NCBI GenBank assembly: GCA_033064195.1
Contig: JARBJD010000583.1
Coordinates: 1-31,487 of the forward strand
Reading direction: 5' to 3'
DNA length: 31,487 nucleotides
From: Blattamonas nauphoetae
Taxonomy: Eukaryota; Preaxostyla; Oxymonadida
Shown here piece by piece: positions 1 through 9,921 of this stretch. The position numbers were made by a program, and so were the translations under genes. A model generated the notes under the pieces. The model worked only from the letters and a program-made list of their open reading frames with translations, was not told the origin of the DNA and searched no databases. Each line of letters begins with the position of its first letter. The stretch's first letter is position 1.

Positions 1-432
1 GATTCATACCAAGCTGTTCTTGACGACTTGAGCGATCACTGACAGATTCTCGTCGAAGAGAAACTCACCTGGTGACGGAACATATCCCAATGAAACAATG
101 ACAAGAGTTCGTCCAGTTCATGACAATACTGACTTCCTTCTGTGCTTTCCTACTCAGAGAAGTGGATGTCCAACGAACTGCAATGATTCGATCAGTTCCA
201 GAGGTGTGAATGCTGCAGTCACTTTGATCGCATCCAATCTATCAAGGTAATCTTGACACTACTATAATGTTTATAACCCAGTTTCGAGGAGGGTGATCTT
301 ACAACTTTACACATCCTCCAGCACGATTCTAGCCACAACTGCTACCACGTGGTGGGTCTTATGATACAGCAATGGTGAACAAAAGTTGAACCCATCCAAC
401 CACATTGAAAACATTACATAAAGATTTAGGAA
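1..432 (+). pseudogene. Capsid-like protein 1, C-terminal remnant (relic R)
   Basis: The plus-strand sequence matches the last quarter of the 620-aa capsid-like protein encoded at 17509-19371. Recognisable pieces include the equivalents of RTYPNETMARVRP, NTDFLLCF and RSGCPTNCNDSISS. The fragment is degraded in several places and is a fossil. It enters from outside the window and ends near 432, shortly before a preserved gene-start box at about 474-487. Confidence 0.85.
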
Positions 433-473
433 TTATCTCCAAACGAAAATGCAAAAAAGAAATAATGATATTG

Positions 474-487
474 TATTTTTTATTTTC
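474..487 (+). promoter_or_regulatory. Gene-start box before relic capsid gene 2
   Basis: A T-rich box of the TTTTTTATTTT type lies just before the ATG at 493, as in front of capsid gene 2 in copies A and B. It is preserved although the gene behind it has decayed. Confidence 0.55.
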
Positions 488-492
488 TATAA

Positions 493-1437
493 ATGAGAAG
501 TTTCAGATCTTAATCCAAACCAACATCGACATTAATTGAGCAAATTGAAGCGCAACGTATATTCCAAAACAATGGGATTCAGGAACCTCATGTATCTTCA
601 ATTCCAAGAAGTCCATCCAACAATCCTCCCGCCATGCAGAATTGGAGATGAGATTGAAGTTCCATTGTGTTATGACGGACATGATGTGACTGAGTTTGCG
701 AAGAGTCATTTGCGAATAGATCCACGATGACTTTCCGTATTCATCCTTCAGCTTGGTGAATCGAGATTACGTCGGAATATCTGGAATCTTCGTCGGTTTA
801 CAAATCGTCATCAGATGCAATTCGAGATATGAGACTCGTCGACAGTCATGGAAACATTATTGACAACACACTTCAGAATAATCATGTCCACGAATCATTT
901 CTGTATCACACTCTCAAATCACAAGAAGAGAAAACAACATGAAGCACTGCTACAGCCTTTGGGAAAATCAGAGAATGGATCAGAGTGTGTGTGGATTCTA
1001 TTATGTCCCAGTCAACAGAAGCAAAAAGAATTCACTGCGACAATTCCACTGTTATTCCATTTTCAATCTCCTTCCACTGAGTACGTTTGATCAGTATCCT
1101 AACTCCATCTTTGGTAATTTACGTTTACGATTTCACTTGACAACTGATTCACTTGTGTATTGTCCCATTCGAGCATCAACTGTCATTCAAAATCTTCCGA
1201 AGGAGCCGTGAATTGTTTCAGAAAAAGACTTAACTTCTTACGGATCGAGCCAAAATGATCTTGATGTCTGAGGGACTTTCTCCCGTACAGGAATCTACAC
1301 AGATAGGAAATCCAGTTCTGAAAGCTAGCGATAACTATTTTGTTTACAATGCCAATACAGTCATTGAGGTTAAAACCAAAGAATTCACTTGCACGGTACT
1401 TTCTTCATCGGTGGAAAGTCTCAACATTTGTTACGGA
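493..1437 (+). pseudogene. Capsid-like protein 2, N-terminal remnant, cut by copy A
   Basis: This plus-strand stretch matches residues 1 to about 324 of the 561-aa capsid-like protein (15777-17462). Matching pieces include the start MRS, VHPT, EIEVPLCYDGHDVTEF, MRLVDS, HCYSLWEN, STFDQYPNSIFGNLRLRFHL and SLNICYG. It is broken in many places. The homology ends right after the ICYG equivalent, exactly where the AG-starting terminus of copy A begins, so the missing half was split off by insertion and should lie far to the right of the window. Confidence 0.87.
1432..1437. other. Probable target site (TACGGA) of copy A insertion
   Basis: The six bases just before copy A's AG terminus belong to the relic's capsid gene 2. 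The duplicate is expected beyond the window. The boundary is ambiguous by about one base because of flanking A residues. Confidence 0.6.
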
Positions 1438-1642
1438 AGTAGATAGAAAATCGATAATACCTGAGGACAGTTTACACGGAAAAAAAATTTCAACCTCAAA
1501 ACACACATTTCAACCTTCTTCGATTTTGATGAATTTTGGACCTAATTCTTCTTTATTTTGATAAAATGAGCTCCAAAATTGATTTCAGTCCGATCCAGGA
1601 CCAGATCAAGGTACGATCATTTGGCAGTCGTTCGTTAATCCT

Positions 1643-1712
1643 ATTGACTGCCCAGGTGGATCGGCTTTTAAATTGGTTTTTATTTTGGAGGTCCACAGGT
1701 CCACAAGTCCAC
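1643..1712 (+). repeat. GGTCCACA iteron-like cluster in copy A left TIR
   Basis: The sequence TTGACTGCCCAGGTGGATCG is followed by an A/T segment and three tandem 8-bp units of the AGGTCCAC type. It is the copy A counterpart of the cluster at 14349-14443 and is related to the clusters at 29527-30470. Confidence 0.7.
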
Positions 1713-1904
1713 GGAGCAGGGCACGCCTCAGAATACACCAGAATGACGTGCACTACCTCCCATGCATCTGTGGTATTGGTGGATTGTTTTGGTCAAAGTT
1801 GATTTTTTCACTTTTTCATCGCTATATAAGGTAAATAAAAATGAATTTTACAAATTAACCTTAATTTTTGAGATCATCCAAAAGTGTTCTGACAAGCCTA
1901 ATAT

Positions 1905-2255
1905 CGGTCTAACGAGTTTATATACGACGTGTTTCGTGTGATCTGAGAAGTATTTGTGGAGTTATGGGTGATCTCAAAATTAACGCTGATTTATTTTCGA
2001 TTTTTAATTTGTGAAGAGGAGATCCAGACAAAGTTTGAAAATACAATTTTGAGCTCCGACCACAAATCCTCTTCCAAGGTCAATCCCCGATCTGCTGAGT
2101 TCATTGCTGATGTTTTCAGCGTGATCTGAGCAGTAGTTCTTGAGATATGGGTGATCCAAAATAAACGTTAAACTTTTTAACTTTCTGATTTTTTAATTTG
2201 TATATGAAGAGGAGTTACAGAACAAGTTCAAGTACAGAGCCCTCGACGTAATGTT
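1905..2255 (+). repeat. Diverged tandem duplication inside copy A left TIR
   Basis: Two units begin at about 1905 (CGGTCTAACGAG) and 2088 (CGATCTGCTGAG). They share GTGATCTGAG, a GGGTGATC segment, an A/T-rich stretch and a GAAGAGGAG block. The same pair occurs in copy B at about 14645-15000. Confidence 0.6.
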
Positions 2256-2604
2256 CCAAGATACTCAGGCAAAATGGTGCCCTGGTGACTGATGCGCAGA
2301 ACGATTTGGAGGTTGGATTGGAGACGGATGATTGAAAGATTGTCCCCGGGGTTCATGTTGGCAGCACTTAGATGTGCCCGTAAATCATGCCCACCCAAGA
2401 CTTAACCCTTCAAGGACTTCGCCAGCAGCAGTCATTTAGAAGGATCGCGATAGAACGATCCCCAAAGGAGTATCGGGGTGTCTATAGGAAGCTCTCACTA
2501 AGAGTTCGGAAGCCTTTGGCGAGACTCGTACGAACGTAGGAAGGAACTTCTCTTCGGTTATTTTTGCCATCTTCAAAGTACAATTACAAAATATTAGTCA
2601 CTCT

Positions 2605-3003
2605 TTAATACTCCAACATGAGATCAACCAGAAATTCATAGTACTCTTTGATTATTTTACCATTGATTGTTTCCGTTGTTTCCATCTCAATTGATTCACC
2701 AGAACTGTCTTTGAACCAGATCTTCACAGCTGATTGTCGAGTACTTAATTCCACTTCTTTCGCTTCGCAATCTGTTCGTTGCAACATATGAATCATTGTG
2801 TGCATCTGTCTGAATCCAATCAGCATGGATTGTGAAATTCTGAGGAATATCTTTGGAGATGACTATCGATGCATCACCGATCTCCTCCTTTACATGAATG
2901 AGTTTACAGTCAAGGAAATAGATGTATTTTGTTTTCGGAATTGACAAAATCATGGAAGTTGAGCAGTGTGAGAATTCTGAATTGAGAAATAGCGTTTGAC
3001 CAT
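2605..3003 (-). pseudogene. Homologue of the 136-aa TIR-proximal protein, broken (copy A)
   Basis: The stretch is homologous to the intact 136-aa gene at 15324-15734 in copy B, with shared pieces such as LIHVKEEIGD, HADWIQTDAHNDSYVA, IWFKDSSGESIEMETTET and EFLVDLMLEY. The gene-start box (3017-3028 read on the minus strand) and the start codon at 3003 are preserved. The reading frame is broken (about two breaks), so it is treated as a fossil. It is the last gene before the left TIR. Confidence 0.8.
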
Positions 3004-3028
3004 TGATGTTTTTAGCAAAAATAAAAAA

Positions 3029-4755
3029 TCAAAACTGTTTAATCATTAATACCATCTCTTCACTCTCATACGCTTCTTGGAGACGACGATCAATGACATA
3101 TCGCACTCGTGGTTGTCCATTTTCGATCCAGAACAACCAGTATGTTGCTTGATGTAATGCTAGAATTGGTGGAGGAGGACCTTCTGGAGTTGATGTGAAA
3201 TACGGATCCAGAGCACCCTGATTGATTGGTGTTCCTCTGTAGACAATATTCACCGATTCTGATGTCGAAATACCTTCTTCACCACCAGCGATTTCACTCC
3301 GATCAGTTGGAACCATGAAAGTGAAACTTGTGGCATCCGTTGCGGCTCTACATCTCACTTTGTAAAGTCTTGTCCATGATAGTGATACGTGATGTGACGA
3401 GAAGCACATATTGAATTCTCAAACTCTTCAGTGGCTGAACAACCAATGAAATCACCGTTCACCATCATCATTTGATAGAACTCTGAGATTGATGACATTG
3501 GGAAATTCGGGAAGTTGGATCCAAGCATTTCGAACTGACCAACATATTGAGGATTTCTGAAGACGGTACATTCGTTTGGTCTTTCAGGAATAAGCACATT
3601 AGATTCATGAGATTGTTGAGTTTGATACTGATGTTTGATCTCACTCCCATGGCATTCGCTTTTGATTGGAATGATTGTGTGTCAATTCTTTCTGCTTTCA
3701 GGACATAAACAGTCTTTGAATAAGTGTTGATCAGTGATTGTTTTGTTGCATCAGTTATTTGATATCCATAACAAATCGACGTAACTTTATCAACAGATGT
3801 ATTAAGAACAGTCGATGTGGATTTCATGAATAAAGTCTTTGCAACGACTCCATTTGTGCTTTGAAGCTCAAGCATTTGGTATTGCTGAACCGGATTTCCG
3901 ATTTGTGTGAATTCCTGCGTTAAAGGAGTGTAATCTCCGTTATGCATTATTTGCATTCGAGATTGACCCACTGTATTCAATGCTATATTACCCCCCAGAT
4001 GCAGCATCAGTTGATTCTTGAATATGTTTTCGAATGACAGTTGATGGTCGAATGGGACAATACACAAGCGAATCAGTTGTTAAATGAAATCTCAAACGTA
4101 AATTGCCAAAGATGGAATGTGGATATTGATCAAATGTACTCAATGGCAGTAAATTAACAAACGGAATAACCAAAGGAATTGTCATTGTGATTGATGGGGG
4201 AAATGGCTTGCTGTTTGTGAAAATTGGAGTGTAGTAGAATCCACAGGCACTTGGATCCATTCTCTGAACATTTTCCCAAAGACTGTAGCAATGCTTCATA
4301 TTGTTTTTCTCTTCTTGTGACTTGAAAGTGTGATACAGAAATGATTCGTGAACATGATTATTCTGGAGTGAATTGTCAATAATGTTTCCTTGACTGTCGA
4401 CGAGTCTCATGTCCCGAATTGCATCTGAGGATGATTTGAATCCGAAGAACGTTCCGTACAATCCACCTTCTTCAATGTAAAGTGTCTCCGTAGGCTTGGT
4501 AACTGAAACAGTGATCGTTAGATCAATTCGTAAATGACTCTTCGAAAACTCAGTCACATCATGACCGTCATAGCACAATGGAACTTCAATTTCATCTGTG
4601 ATTCTGCACGGCATTGGAGGATTTGTGGGATGCACTTCTTGAATCGAATACACGTGTGGTTCTGAATCCCACCGTTTTGGCATGTATGATTGGACTTCAA
4701 TTTGCTCAATTAATGTCGATGTTGGTTTGGATTGATTTGCTCTGATACTTCTCAT
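3029..4755 (-). pseudogene. Capsid-like protein 2, broken (copy A)
   Basis: This is the counterpart of the open 561-aa capsid-like gene at 15777-17462. It starts with MRSIRANQSKPTSTL at 4755 behind the gene-start box 4762-4773, and its end retains GPPPPILALHQATYWLFW. It is broken at about three places, while capsid gene 1 next to it is open. A stretch of roughly 175 bases (about 3720-3895) is identical to copy B (about 16440-16615) although the flanks differ, which suggests sequence exchange between copies. Confidence 0.88.
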
Positions 4756-4801
4756 TTATAGAAAAATAAAAAATACAATATCATAATTTTCTTTTACTGT
4801 T

Positions 4802-6664
4802 TTATGATTTCGGAATTCCGAGTTCTTTGTGCAATGCTTTCAATGTGTGATTTGGATAATACTCAACTTTTGGTTCGTCATTAACGAATCGTAAGACCCA
4901 CCATGTTGTGGCAGTCGTTGCTAGAATTGGTGCTGGAGGATGTGTAAATGTTGTCATATCACCACCCTTTTGACTTGGATCGAGAACATTGTAGTATGTA
5001 TCAATCAGACCTTGGTAAATCGGACTTGATCTCAAAGTGACTGGAACATTCTGACCTCTGGAACTGATGGAATCATTGCAGTTTGTTGGACATCCACTTC
5101 TCTGAGTTGAGAAGCATAAGAGGAAGTCAGTGTTGTCATAGATCGGACGTACTCTTGCCATTGTTTCATTTGGATATGTTCTACCACCTTCAAGATGTTC
5201 TTCAACCAATGAATCCGTCAATGATCGCTCCAAATCATCTGGAACAGTCAGGTATGAATCAAGGTTGAGGGTCGATAATGCAAACTGATAAAAGCGAGCT
5301 CCAATTGTCGATGTCCAGTTCTCTGGATCGTATTTGTTGAGTAGATGTACACGAAGATCTTTCTGCATAGGATTGTGGAAACATGTGACTTCATTGTCGT
5401 AGTGACGAAAGAGAAGCATGATGTCCTTGGCATTAACGAGAACCATCTGTTGAGTACAATCAATTCCTGTTGCAGTTGGTGTCTTCTGAAATGGATAGAA
5501 CGATATCTTCTCTGCTGGAATTGTACCAGGACGATCCTGATACATTTTCTTCAGACTCTCTTTCGCAATTTCTTTCATTTTGTATCCAGCACTCATGCAA
5601 AACACATCATCAATTTGATAATCAATAATGTTCAACGATATGTACTGATCCACGAATTCTGGCTCTTTTGTTACTGTTCCTGCTGAACTATAGTAGATGT
5701 CTTGAGTCACTGCTGATATCCTGAATGATTGGCCAATCTGAACGAAATTCTTGGTGCAGTTTGCAAGAAGAGAGTGGAAAAACCATGGACGATGCTGTTG
5801 ACAATCGGCGATTGCATGATGAATTGGTGGTTTTGTTGAACCGATGAAGGTCGACAATGTGTTCTTCAAAGTGAGTTCAGGATTAACTGGACAACAAACA
5901 AATGCATCTTCATTGATGTATTCACTCAATTTCAGATCTCCAAAGAGACATTTTGGATAGTCAGTCATTCCAGAGAATATCAGTAGATCTTCAAGGTTTA
6001 TTGACACACGAATCGGTACCTTAATGGTATCAGTGAAATGGCCAGCTTGTGACACAGATGTGAAGTCTGACAATGGAATAAAGACACCAGCGACAGATTC
6101 GTCATGATTCCAAGCATTCTGCCATGGTGTATGTGCATGCTTACGATTCTCCAATTGACTCTTTGGTTTGATCATATTGTAGATGTGAGACTCCATTGAA
6201 ACATCATTGTTTGCTGTACTTATGATTCTTTGATTGTTGTGAAGAACAGTGAATCTACTAAAGATTGATGCCGAATGCTTCAGTCCAACGAACATAAATA
6301 TTCTCTCATTTGAGTATGATCCAACTTTGTCTGGGGTAATGTCCCAATTGTTGACTTTCAAAGTCGTTGTGATTGTGAACGTAATGAATGAATCATCGAT
6401 TTGACAGATGTCTTGATTACCGGTCAGTGGAATGATTATTTCTTGTCCTTTGTAGAAGCGTGAATTCTCTGATGGTTTCAACTCCTGAATTGAGGTACTG
6501 TGTGCTCCATCATTCAAGAGGAAATTGACGTGATGTTCAGACATTAGTTGTTGTTGTATTTGACCGATGTCATCTCTGGTATACTTGATTGATCCAGTTG
6601 TATTTCCAGTCAATGTTGAGGCTCCATGTCTTTTGTTTGTCAGATGTGTAATGTGTGAGTTCAT
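4802..6664 (-). CDS. Capsid-like protein 1 (620 aa), copy A
   Basis: The 620-residue ORF looks whole and is nearly identical in protein sequence to the copy B gene at 17509-19371, differing at only about ten residues by eye although many silent base differences exist. It is full-length paralogous to capsid-like protein 2, its downstream neighbour (see the copy B entries for the aligned motifs). The length suits Polinton double jelly-roll major capsid proteins; that fold is inferred, not seen. The gene-start box is at 6671-6684, and the ATG at 6664 follows it after six bases. It sits between the 99-aa gene and capsid gene 2 in the virion module. Confidence 0.75.
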   Translation of the reverse strand: MNSHITHLTNKRHGASTLTGNTTGSIKYTRDDIGQIQQQLMSEHHVNFLLNDGAHSTSIQELKPSENSRFYKGQEIIIPLTGNQDICQIDDSFITFTITTTLKVNNWDITPDKVGSYSNERIFMFVGLKHSASIFSRFTVLHNNQRIISTANNDVSMESHIYNMIKPKSQLENRKHAHTPWQNAWNHDESVAGVFIPLSDFTSVSQAGHFTDTIKVPIRVSINLEDLLIFSGMTDYPKCLFGDLKLSEYINEDAFVCCPVNPELTLKNTLSTFIGSTKPPIHHAIADCQQHRPWFFHSLLANCTKNFVQIGQSFRISAVTQDIYYSSAGTVTKEPEFVDQYISLNIIDYQIDDVFCMSAGYKMKEIAKESLKKMYQDRPGTIPAEKISFYPFQKTPTATGIDCTQQMVLVNAKDIMLLFRHYDNEVTCFHNPMQKDLRVHLLNKYDPENWTSTIGARFYQFALSTLNLDSYLTVPDDLERSLTDSLVEEHLEGGRTYPNETMARVRPIYDNTDFLLCFSTQRSGCPTNCNDSISSRGQNVPVTLRSSPIYQGLIDTYYNVLDPSQKGGDMTTFTHPPAPILATTATTWWVLRFVNDEPKVEYYPNHTLKALHKELGIPKS

Positions 6665-6693
6665 TTTATCAAAAATAAAAAAAACAATATTGA

Positions 6694-6993
6694 TTATTTC
6701 TTTCTGATCTTTTTCTTTGTTTTCGGCTTCAGCTTTTCTTCAAGCTTGAGGATTTCTCCTCTGAGCTGATTCGCTAATGAATTGTTTCCTTCATTCATTG
6801 CTTGCTCATATTGTGCCATCTTTTCTGCGTGGATTTGCTGATCCGATTTCACATCTGGAATCATCTCCACACCTGTCTGTGCAATCTTTGAAATCACTGG
6901 TCCAACGAAGGGAATGAGATTCAAAATTGGTGCTCCAATTCTGAGAATAGTTTTACCGACTCCTGCTAATTTTGATAACCAACCTGGTGCCAT
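6694..6993 (-). CDS. Small MAPG-type virion protein, 99 aa (copy A)
   Basis: The ORF begins MAPGWLSKLAGVGKTILRIG, continues with a hydrophobic, Gly/Pro-containing stretch to about residue 43 (PILNLIPFVGPVISKIAQTG), then a charged helical part, and ends in a Lys-rich tail (KPKTKKKIRKK). The hydrophobic/amphipathic front with a basic tail resembles the small pVI/pX-like core or membrane-lytic proteins of adenoviruses and adintoviruses. That is an analogy, not a demonstrated homology. Start chosen at 6993, six bases after the box 7000-7011. It shares its MAPG start with the 113-aa neighbour. Confidence 0.72.
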   Translation of the reverse strand: MAPGWLSKLAGVGKTILRIGAPILNLIPFVGPVISKIAQTGVEMIPDVKSDQQIHAEKMAQYEQAMNEGNNSLANQLRGEILKLEEKLKPKTKKKIRKK

Positions 6994-7027
6994 TTCTGTA
7001 AAAATAAAAAACTGGATTTACATTTAT

Positions 7028-7369
7028 TTATAAACCTTTGAATTGAATCTTTGAATTTGATGATTGGGGTATGTCATCATTAACGTACCGAGCATTTCGT
7101 GGCGGTTCACAATCAATCATTTGAGATCTTTGATCTGAAAAGTCCTGTCGTTGTGGCTTTTGTGACTGATTCATTGCTTTGTTTTGCTGATATACATCCA
7201 TCATTCCTCCTAAGCCACTGAGGATTCCTCCGGCTGTTTGTCCAAACTTGTTGTTCGTCTGTGAGAGAAGTCCACCACCAACCTGAAGCAACGTTGGAGC
7301 TAATGGTTTGATGAATTGAAAGAATTGTTTGCCGATATTTTTGAGTTTGTTGAAACTTCCTGGTGCCAT
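7028..7369 (-). CDS. Small MAPG-type virion protein, 113 aa (copy A)
   Basis: The ORF starts MAPGSFNKLKNIGKQFFQF, then has a hydrophobic, Gly-rich middle (PTLLQVGGGLLSQ, GGILSGLGGMMDVY) and a polar Gln/Asn/Ser-rich tail. The start resembles that of the adjacent 99-aa protein, so the two may be old paralogues or share an N-terminal targeting or packaging signal. A minor virion component is inferred from position between the 195-aa gene and the capsid genes. The box at 7376-7387 ends six bases before the ATG at 7369. It differs from the copy B protein at two residues. Confidence 0.72.
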   Translation of the reverse strand: MAPGSFNKLKNIGKQFFQFIKPLAPTLLQVGGGLLSQTNNKFGQTAGGILSGLGGMMDVYQQNKAMNQSQKPQRQDFSDQRSQMIDCEPPRNARYVNDDIPQSSNSKIQFKGL

Positions 7370-7404
7370 TTATGTAAAAATAAAAAATACAATTCATTAA
7401 ATAT

Positions 7405-7992
7405 TTATCTCGGTATTGCTTTCGTGAGTGAAATTCCATAATTGAGAATGGTGTTGTATGCTTCATTGAAGGCAATGCTCATGTCTTTTCCACCAACAAG
7501 GATCTTGAAAATGGTTCGAAACACTGGTAGTTTATTCAGACATAGGCACTTGTCAGATAAATCATCCAATTCGATCACAACATCATTGATCCCAGTCAAT
7601 GTAGCAATCAGTGCACATAAATCACTTTGGTTTGTGATCAGTTTCTTCGATGGTTCAATGAGATTGTTCAACAGTTTCTTTTCGCAAGCAAATGCGTTCT
7701 TGTACACAAGCAATAATTGATCTTTGAATGCTGAAATGTTTGATGTGTATTCTCTCAGAGGTATTGAACGACTTTGGATTGGAGCTGATGGATAAATCTC
7801 GAGTGGTGGTGGATCATAAATACCTGATTCATTGTTCATTTCAACATTTGCTCCTTGTTCATTTCGATCTTCGAGCTTTTGTCTTCCAGAAGTTGATCCT
7901 TTGTTATCGATGATGACGTTGTTGGTGATTGACGTTGGAACTGAAGAAGAGCTTGTGTGTTTTGTAAATTGACAACTTAGAATTGGCTGCAT
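7405..7992 (-). CDS. Unknown virion-module protein with PSAP motif, 195 aa (copy A)
   Basis: The family is not recognised. The first ATG in frame is at 7992; a GTG just upstream is unlikely in a eukaryote. Residues 1-60 are polar and probably disordered, and residues 61-71 read PPPLEIYPSAP, containing a PSAP tetrapeptide of the kind that binds Tsg101 in ESCRT-recruiting late domains. The rest is a predicted helical domain with several Cys and ends LTKAIPR. The gene-start box is 8003-8015. The gene lies between the 317-aa and 113-aa genes, which suggests a structural or assembly role. Function unknown. Confidence 0.7.
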   Translation of the reverse strand: MQPILSCQFTKHTSSSSVPTSITNNVIIDNKGSTSGRQKLEDRNEQGANVEMNNESGIYDPPPLEIYPSAPIQSRSIPLREYTSNISAFKDQLLLVYKNAFACEKKLLNNLIEPSKKLITNQSDLCALIATLTGINDVVIELDDLSDKCLCLNKLPVFRTIFKILVGGKDMSIAFNEAYNTILNYGISLTKAIPR

Positions 7993-8030
7993 CACTTTCT
8001 ATAAAAATAAAAAAATATATATTCATGTTT

Positions 8031-8984
8031 TTAATCACTCATATCTTTCTCCAAGTGTGCGAATCGAGCATATTCAGGCATATACACTTGTTGATATTGT
8101 CCTACATCTTTTGTTCGATATGCTTCATTCGTCAATTGATTCAGAATTGTTGATATTTCAGCAGAGTATTGACCTAGAAATTCACCCAAATATGTTGGAT
8201 TTGTTGTCGTAATGTTAAGAAATTGTGGATTTACCAATTCTTTGAAGTCTTTTCTGTTCTTGACTCTCTGACATTCTTCATTTGTGCTTACGAAGTTTTG
8301 AACATTGTCTTCAAGCCATTTATCCCACATCTTTGATGCTATTTTAGACTGAATTGAATTGAAAACCATATTGTCCAATGTTCCATTGCTAACGTCAACT
8401 GGATGCTCTTTACTGGCTCGATACACCTTCAAAACATTTGTCATATAGTCACCAACTGCTTTCTTCATTATTGCATAAGGTTGTTGTGATCGTTGCTTTT
8501 GCATATCTCCATAGCTCACTTCATGATAGTTTCCAGGTAAATCGTATGTTCCAGTCTTGAGGAAATTGTTGTGTGCAGCTTTGATTCTTCTTCCATGATC
8601 TTGACGAAATGATGAGTATGGAGTTTGTCTTCGCATATCTGGTGTCGGATTCATTGAATAGTATGTCTCGACGACAGGTCGGCTGTTGTATGGTGCTAAC
8701 ATGAACCCATTGGCAGCAATCAGATCTCCACTTTCTTTGTCGTAAATCATCACATCTGGTACTTTTCCATGTTTCTCCATTTGCACAGTCCAATTTTGTC
8801 CAGTTCGTTCAATGTATTCTAACGCTGATGGAACACTACTGAGTGCAGAATTGAATTTAGTTCTAATGTCATCATCATCATAAATTCGTTTCATTGCTGC
8901 TTGAGTATCTTGTGAATAGCTCAATTTCGGTTTCTTTGGTTGTGCTTTTCTTGCTGTTTTTTGGTACACTATCTTTTGCGACAT
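8031..8984 (-). CDS. Unknown 317-aa protein, first of the virion gene series (copy A)
   Basis: The protein is not recognised. Its first 20 residues are basic (KTARKAQPKKPK). The remainder is mixed alpha/beta without membrane segments, with an acidic DDDD near residue 36 and a helical C-terminal half. It is divergent from the ATPase gene: only 61 bases separate the start codons at 8984 and 9046, so the two share a promoter region. Length and place would allow a penton-like, terminal-protein-like or scaffold role, but nothing in the sequence decides this. The most diverged part between copies A and B is the C-terminal third. Confidence 0.7.
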   Translation of the reverse strand: MSQKIVYQKTARKAQPKKPKLSYSQDTQAAMKRIYDDDDIRTKFNSALSSVPSALEYIERTGQNWTVQMEKHGKVPDVMIYDKESGDLIAANGFMLAPYNSRPVVETYYSMNPTPDMRRQTPYSSFRQDHGRRIKAAHNNFLKTGTYDLPGNYHEVSYGDMQKQRSQQPYAIMKKAVGDYMTNVLKVYRASKEHPVDVSNGTLDNMVFNSIQSKIASKMWDKWLEDNVQNFVSTNEECQRVKNRKDFKELVNPQFLNITTTNPTYLGEFLGQYSAEISTILNQLTNEAYRTKDVGQYQQVYMPEYARFAHLEKDMSD

Positions 8985-9045
8985 CTGTGTATTTCATACA
9001 AAATAAAAAATCCAAAACTATATTTTAATTAGAGATAAATCATAA
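8985..9045. promoter_or_regulatory. Bidirectional promoter, 317-aa gene / ATPase (copy A)
   Basis: The 61-base A/T-rich gap holds the gene-start box for the minus-strand gene (9000-9010) and the leader of the plus-strand ATPase. Its twin in copy B (21697-21757) is almost base-for-base identical, unlike many coding stretches, which suggests functional constraint or recent exchange. Confidence 0.6.
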
Positions 9046-9921
9046 ATGCAAAGATCAAAGATGTCTCTGACAGCATATGTGAATGCAAAAATTAGCGAAG
9101 CATCTAATAGGAATGTTTCTCATGAAGTTCAATCACAAATACATCCAGACCTAAATTTCAATCGCAATAGTGTCAATGTCCTTGTTGGAAATAGAGGAAG
9201 TGGAAAAACATTCAATGCTCTTCGAGAGGTTGCCAAGCTCCAAAATGTTCATGTCAGGAATGAACTATTTCATCTCTTTGTTTTCGTCACTGATAAGAAC
9301 ATTGATCCAACCTTCGACAAATTCAAACCAATATTGAATGTTCCTTATGTGAAAGTGAAATATGATGAAGCACTACCATTTCTCTTGGAATTGTCTCAAT
9401 CGAAAGCTGCTTATGAAGAGATCATAGACAATCAATGGCAAGACAAAATAACTGATGAATGCAGAGATGATCTCTTTAATGCATTGTACATTGATGACTT
9501 CTCAGTGAAGAATCTCCAAACGATAATACTCCTCGATGACTGTCGCAGAATACTTGGTGAACGAAGGACTTCCAAAAATAGAATGACAATGATGGACTTA
9601 TTATTGGAGAATCGACAACCGAAATTCACATTCTTTCTGACGATGCATGAGCTCTTCAGTTTGTCAGCAGACATGAAGTCAAACATTGATTCGATGTGGA
9701 TCTTTGGAGGATTCAACAAAGAACGAATCAGTCGAGTCTATCCTCAGTTGAACTCACCAATTGACATTCGACAGTTCTGGAATGTCTATCAACGAAAACA
9801 AAAGTGTGAAGCAATTATTCTTCGATACAATACGGATGGAGTAGCACTGACTGAGATCAACAAGGATGGAGCGAACAAAGTTCTAAGATCGGAGATCGAA
9901 CTAATTCGCGGTGTCAGATAA
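9046..9921 (+). CDS. FtsK/A32-like genome-packaging ATPase (copy A)
   Basis: The 291-aa ORF has a Walker A motif GNRGSGKT at residues 48-55 and a Walker B TIILLDDC at about 159-166. It then has the Polinton/A32-type region FTFFLTMHELFSLSADM and a SMWIFGGFNKERISRVYP segment. Family knowledge: such ATPases pump element DNA into the capsid. It is the only gene on the plus strand in the array, divergent from the 317-aa gene and convergent with the 127-aa gene, whose end it overlaps by about 20 bases. The C-terminus is about ten residues longer than that of copy B. A second in-frame ATG lies six codons downstream. Confidence 0.9.
   Translation: MQRSKMSLTAYVNAKISEASNRNVSHEVQSQIHPDLNFNRNSVNVLVGNRGSGKTFNALREVAKLQNVHVRNELFHLFVFVTDKNIDPTFDKFKPILNVPYVKVKYDEALPFLLELSQSKAAYEEIIDNQWQDKITDECRDDLFNALYIDDFSVKNLQTIILLDDCRRILGERRTSKNRMTMMDLLLENRQPKFTFFLTMHELFSLSADMKSNIDSMWIFGGFNKERISRVYPQLNSPIDIRQFWNVYQRKQKCEAIILRYNTDGVALTEINKDGANKVLRSEIELIRGVR

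Larger units (their letters stand above)
1..1437 (+). mobile_element. Polinton relic R (oldest copy, interrupted by copy A)
   Basis: This is a decayed piece of the same Polinton family, lying in the opposite orientation to copies A and B. It holds the end of capsid gene 1 followed by the front of capsid gene 2, in the same gene order as in the other copies. Homology begins at base 1, so the relic continues to the left of the window. It stops abruptly at 1437, where copy A's terminus begins. It has many breaks and is clearly more diverged than A and B are from each other, so it is the oldest of the three. Confidence 0.85.
1438..2575. repeat. Left terminal inverted repeat of copy A
   Basis: This gene-free stretch aligns over its whole length with the left TIR of copy B (14133-15275). 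The outer half carries many small differences and indels. The inner part, about 2215-2500, is identical to B's left TIR as far as can be read. Near 2490-2540 it holds a short stretch absent from B. The inner sequence also matches, inverted, the right end of copy B at 31275-31487, which is what makes it a terminal inverted repeat. No gene is supported here; the short ORFs at 1536-1802 lie in the repeat. Confidence 0.85.

Noticed and set aside
503-709. Minus-strand 68-aa ORF in the relic
   Set aside because: It is antisense to the recognisable plus-strand capsid 2 remnant.
5345-5686. Plus-strand ORF of 113 aa opposite capsid gene 1
   Set aside because: It is a shadow of the capsid gene. The copy B equivalent is not kept as an ORF of similar length.
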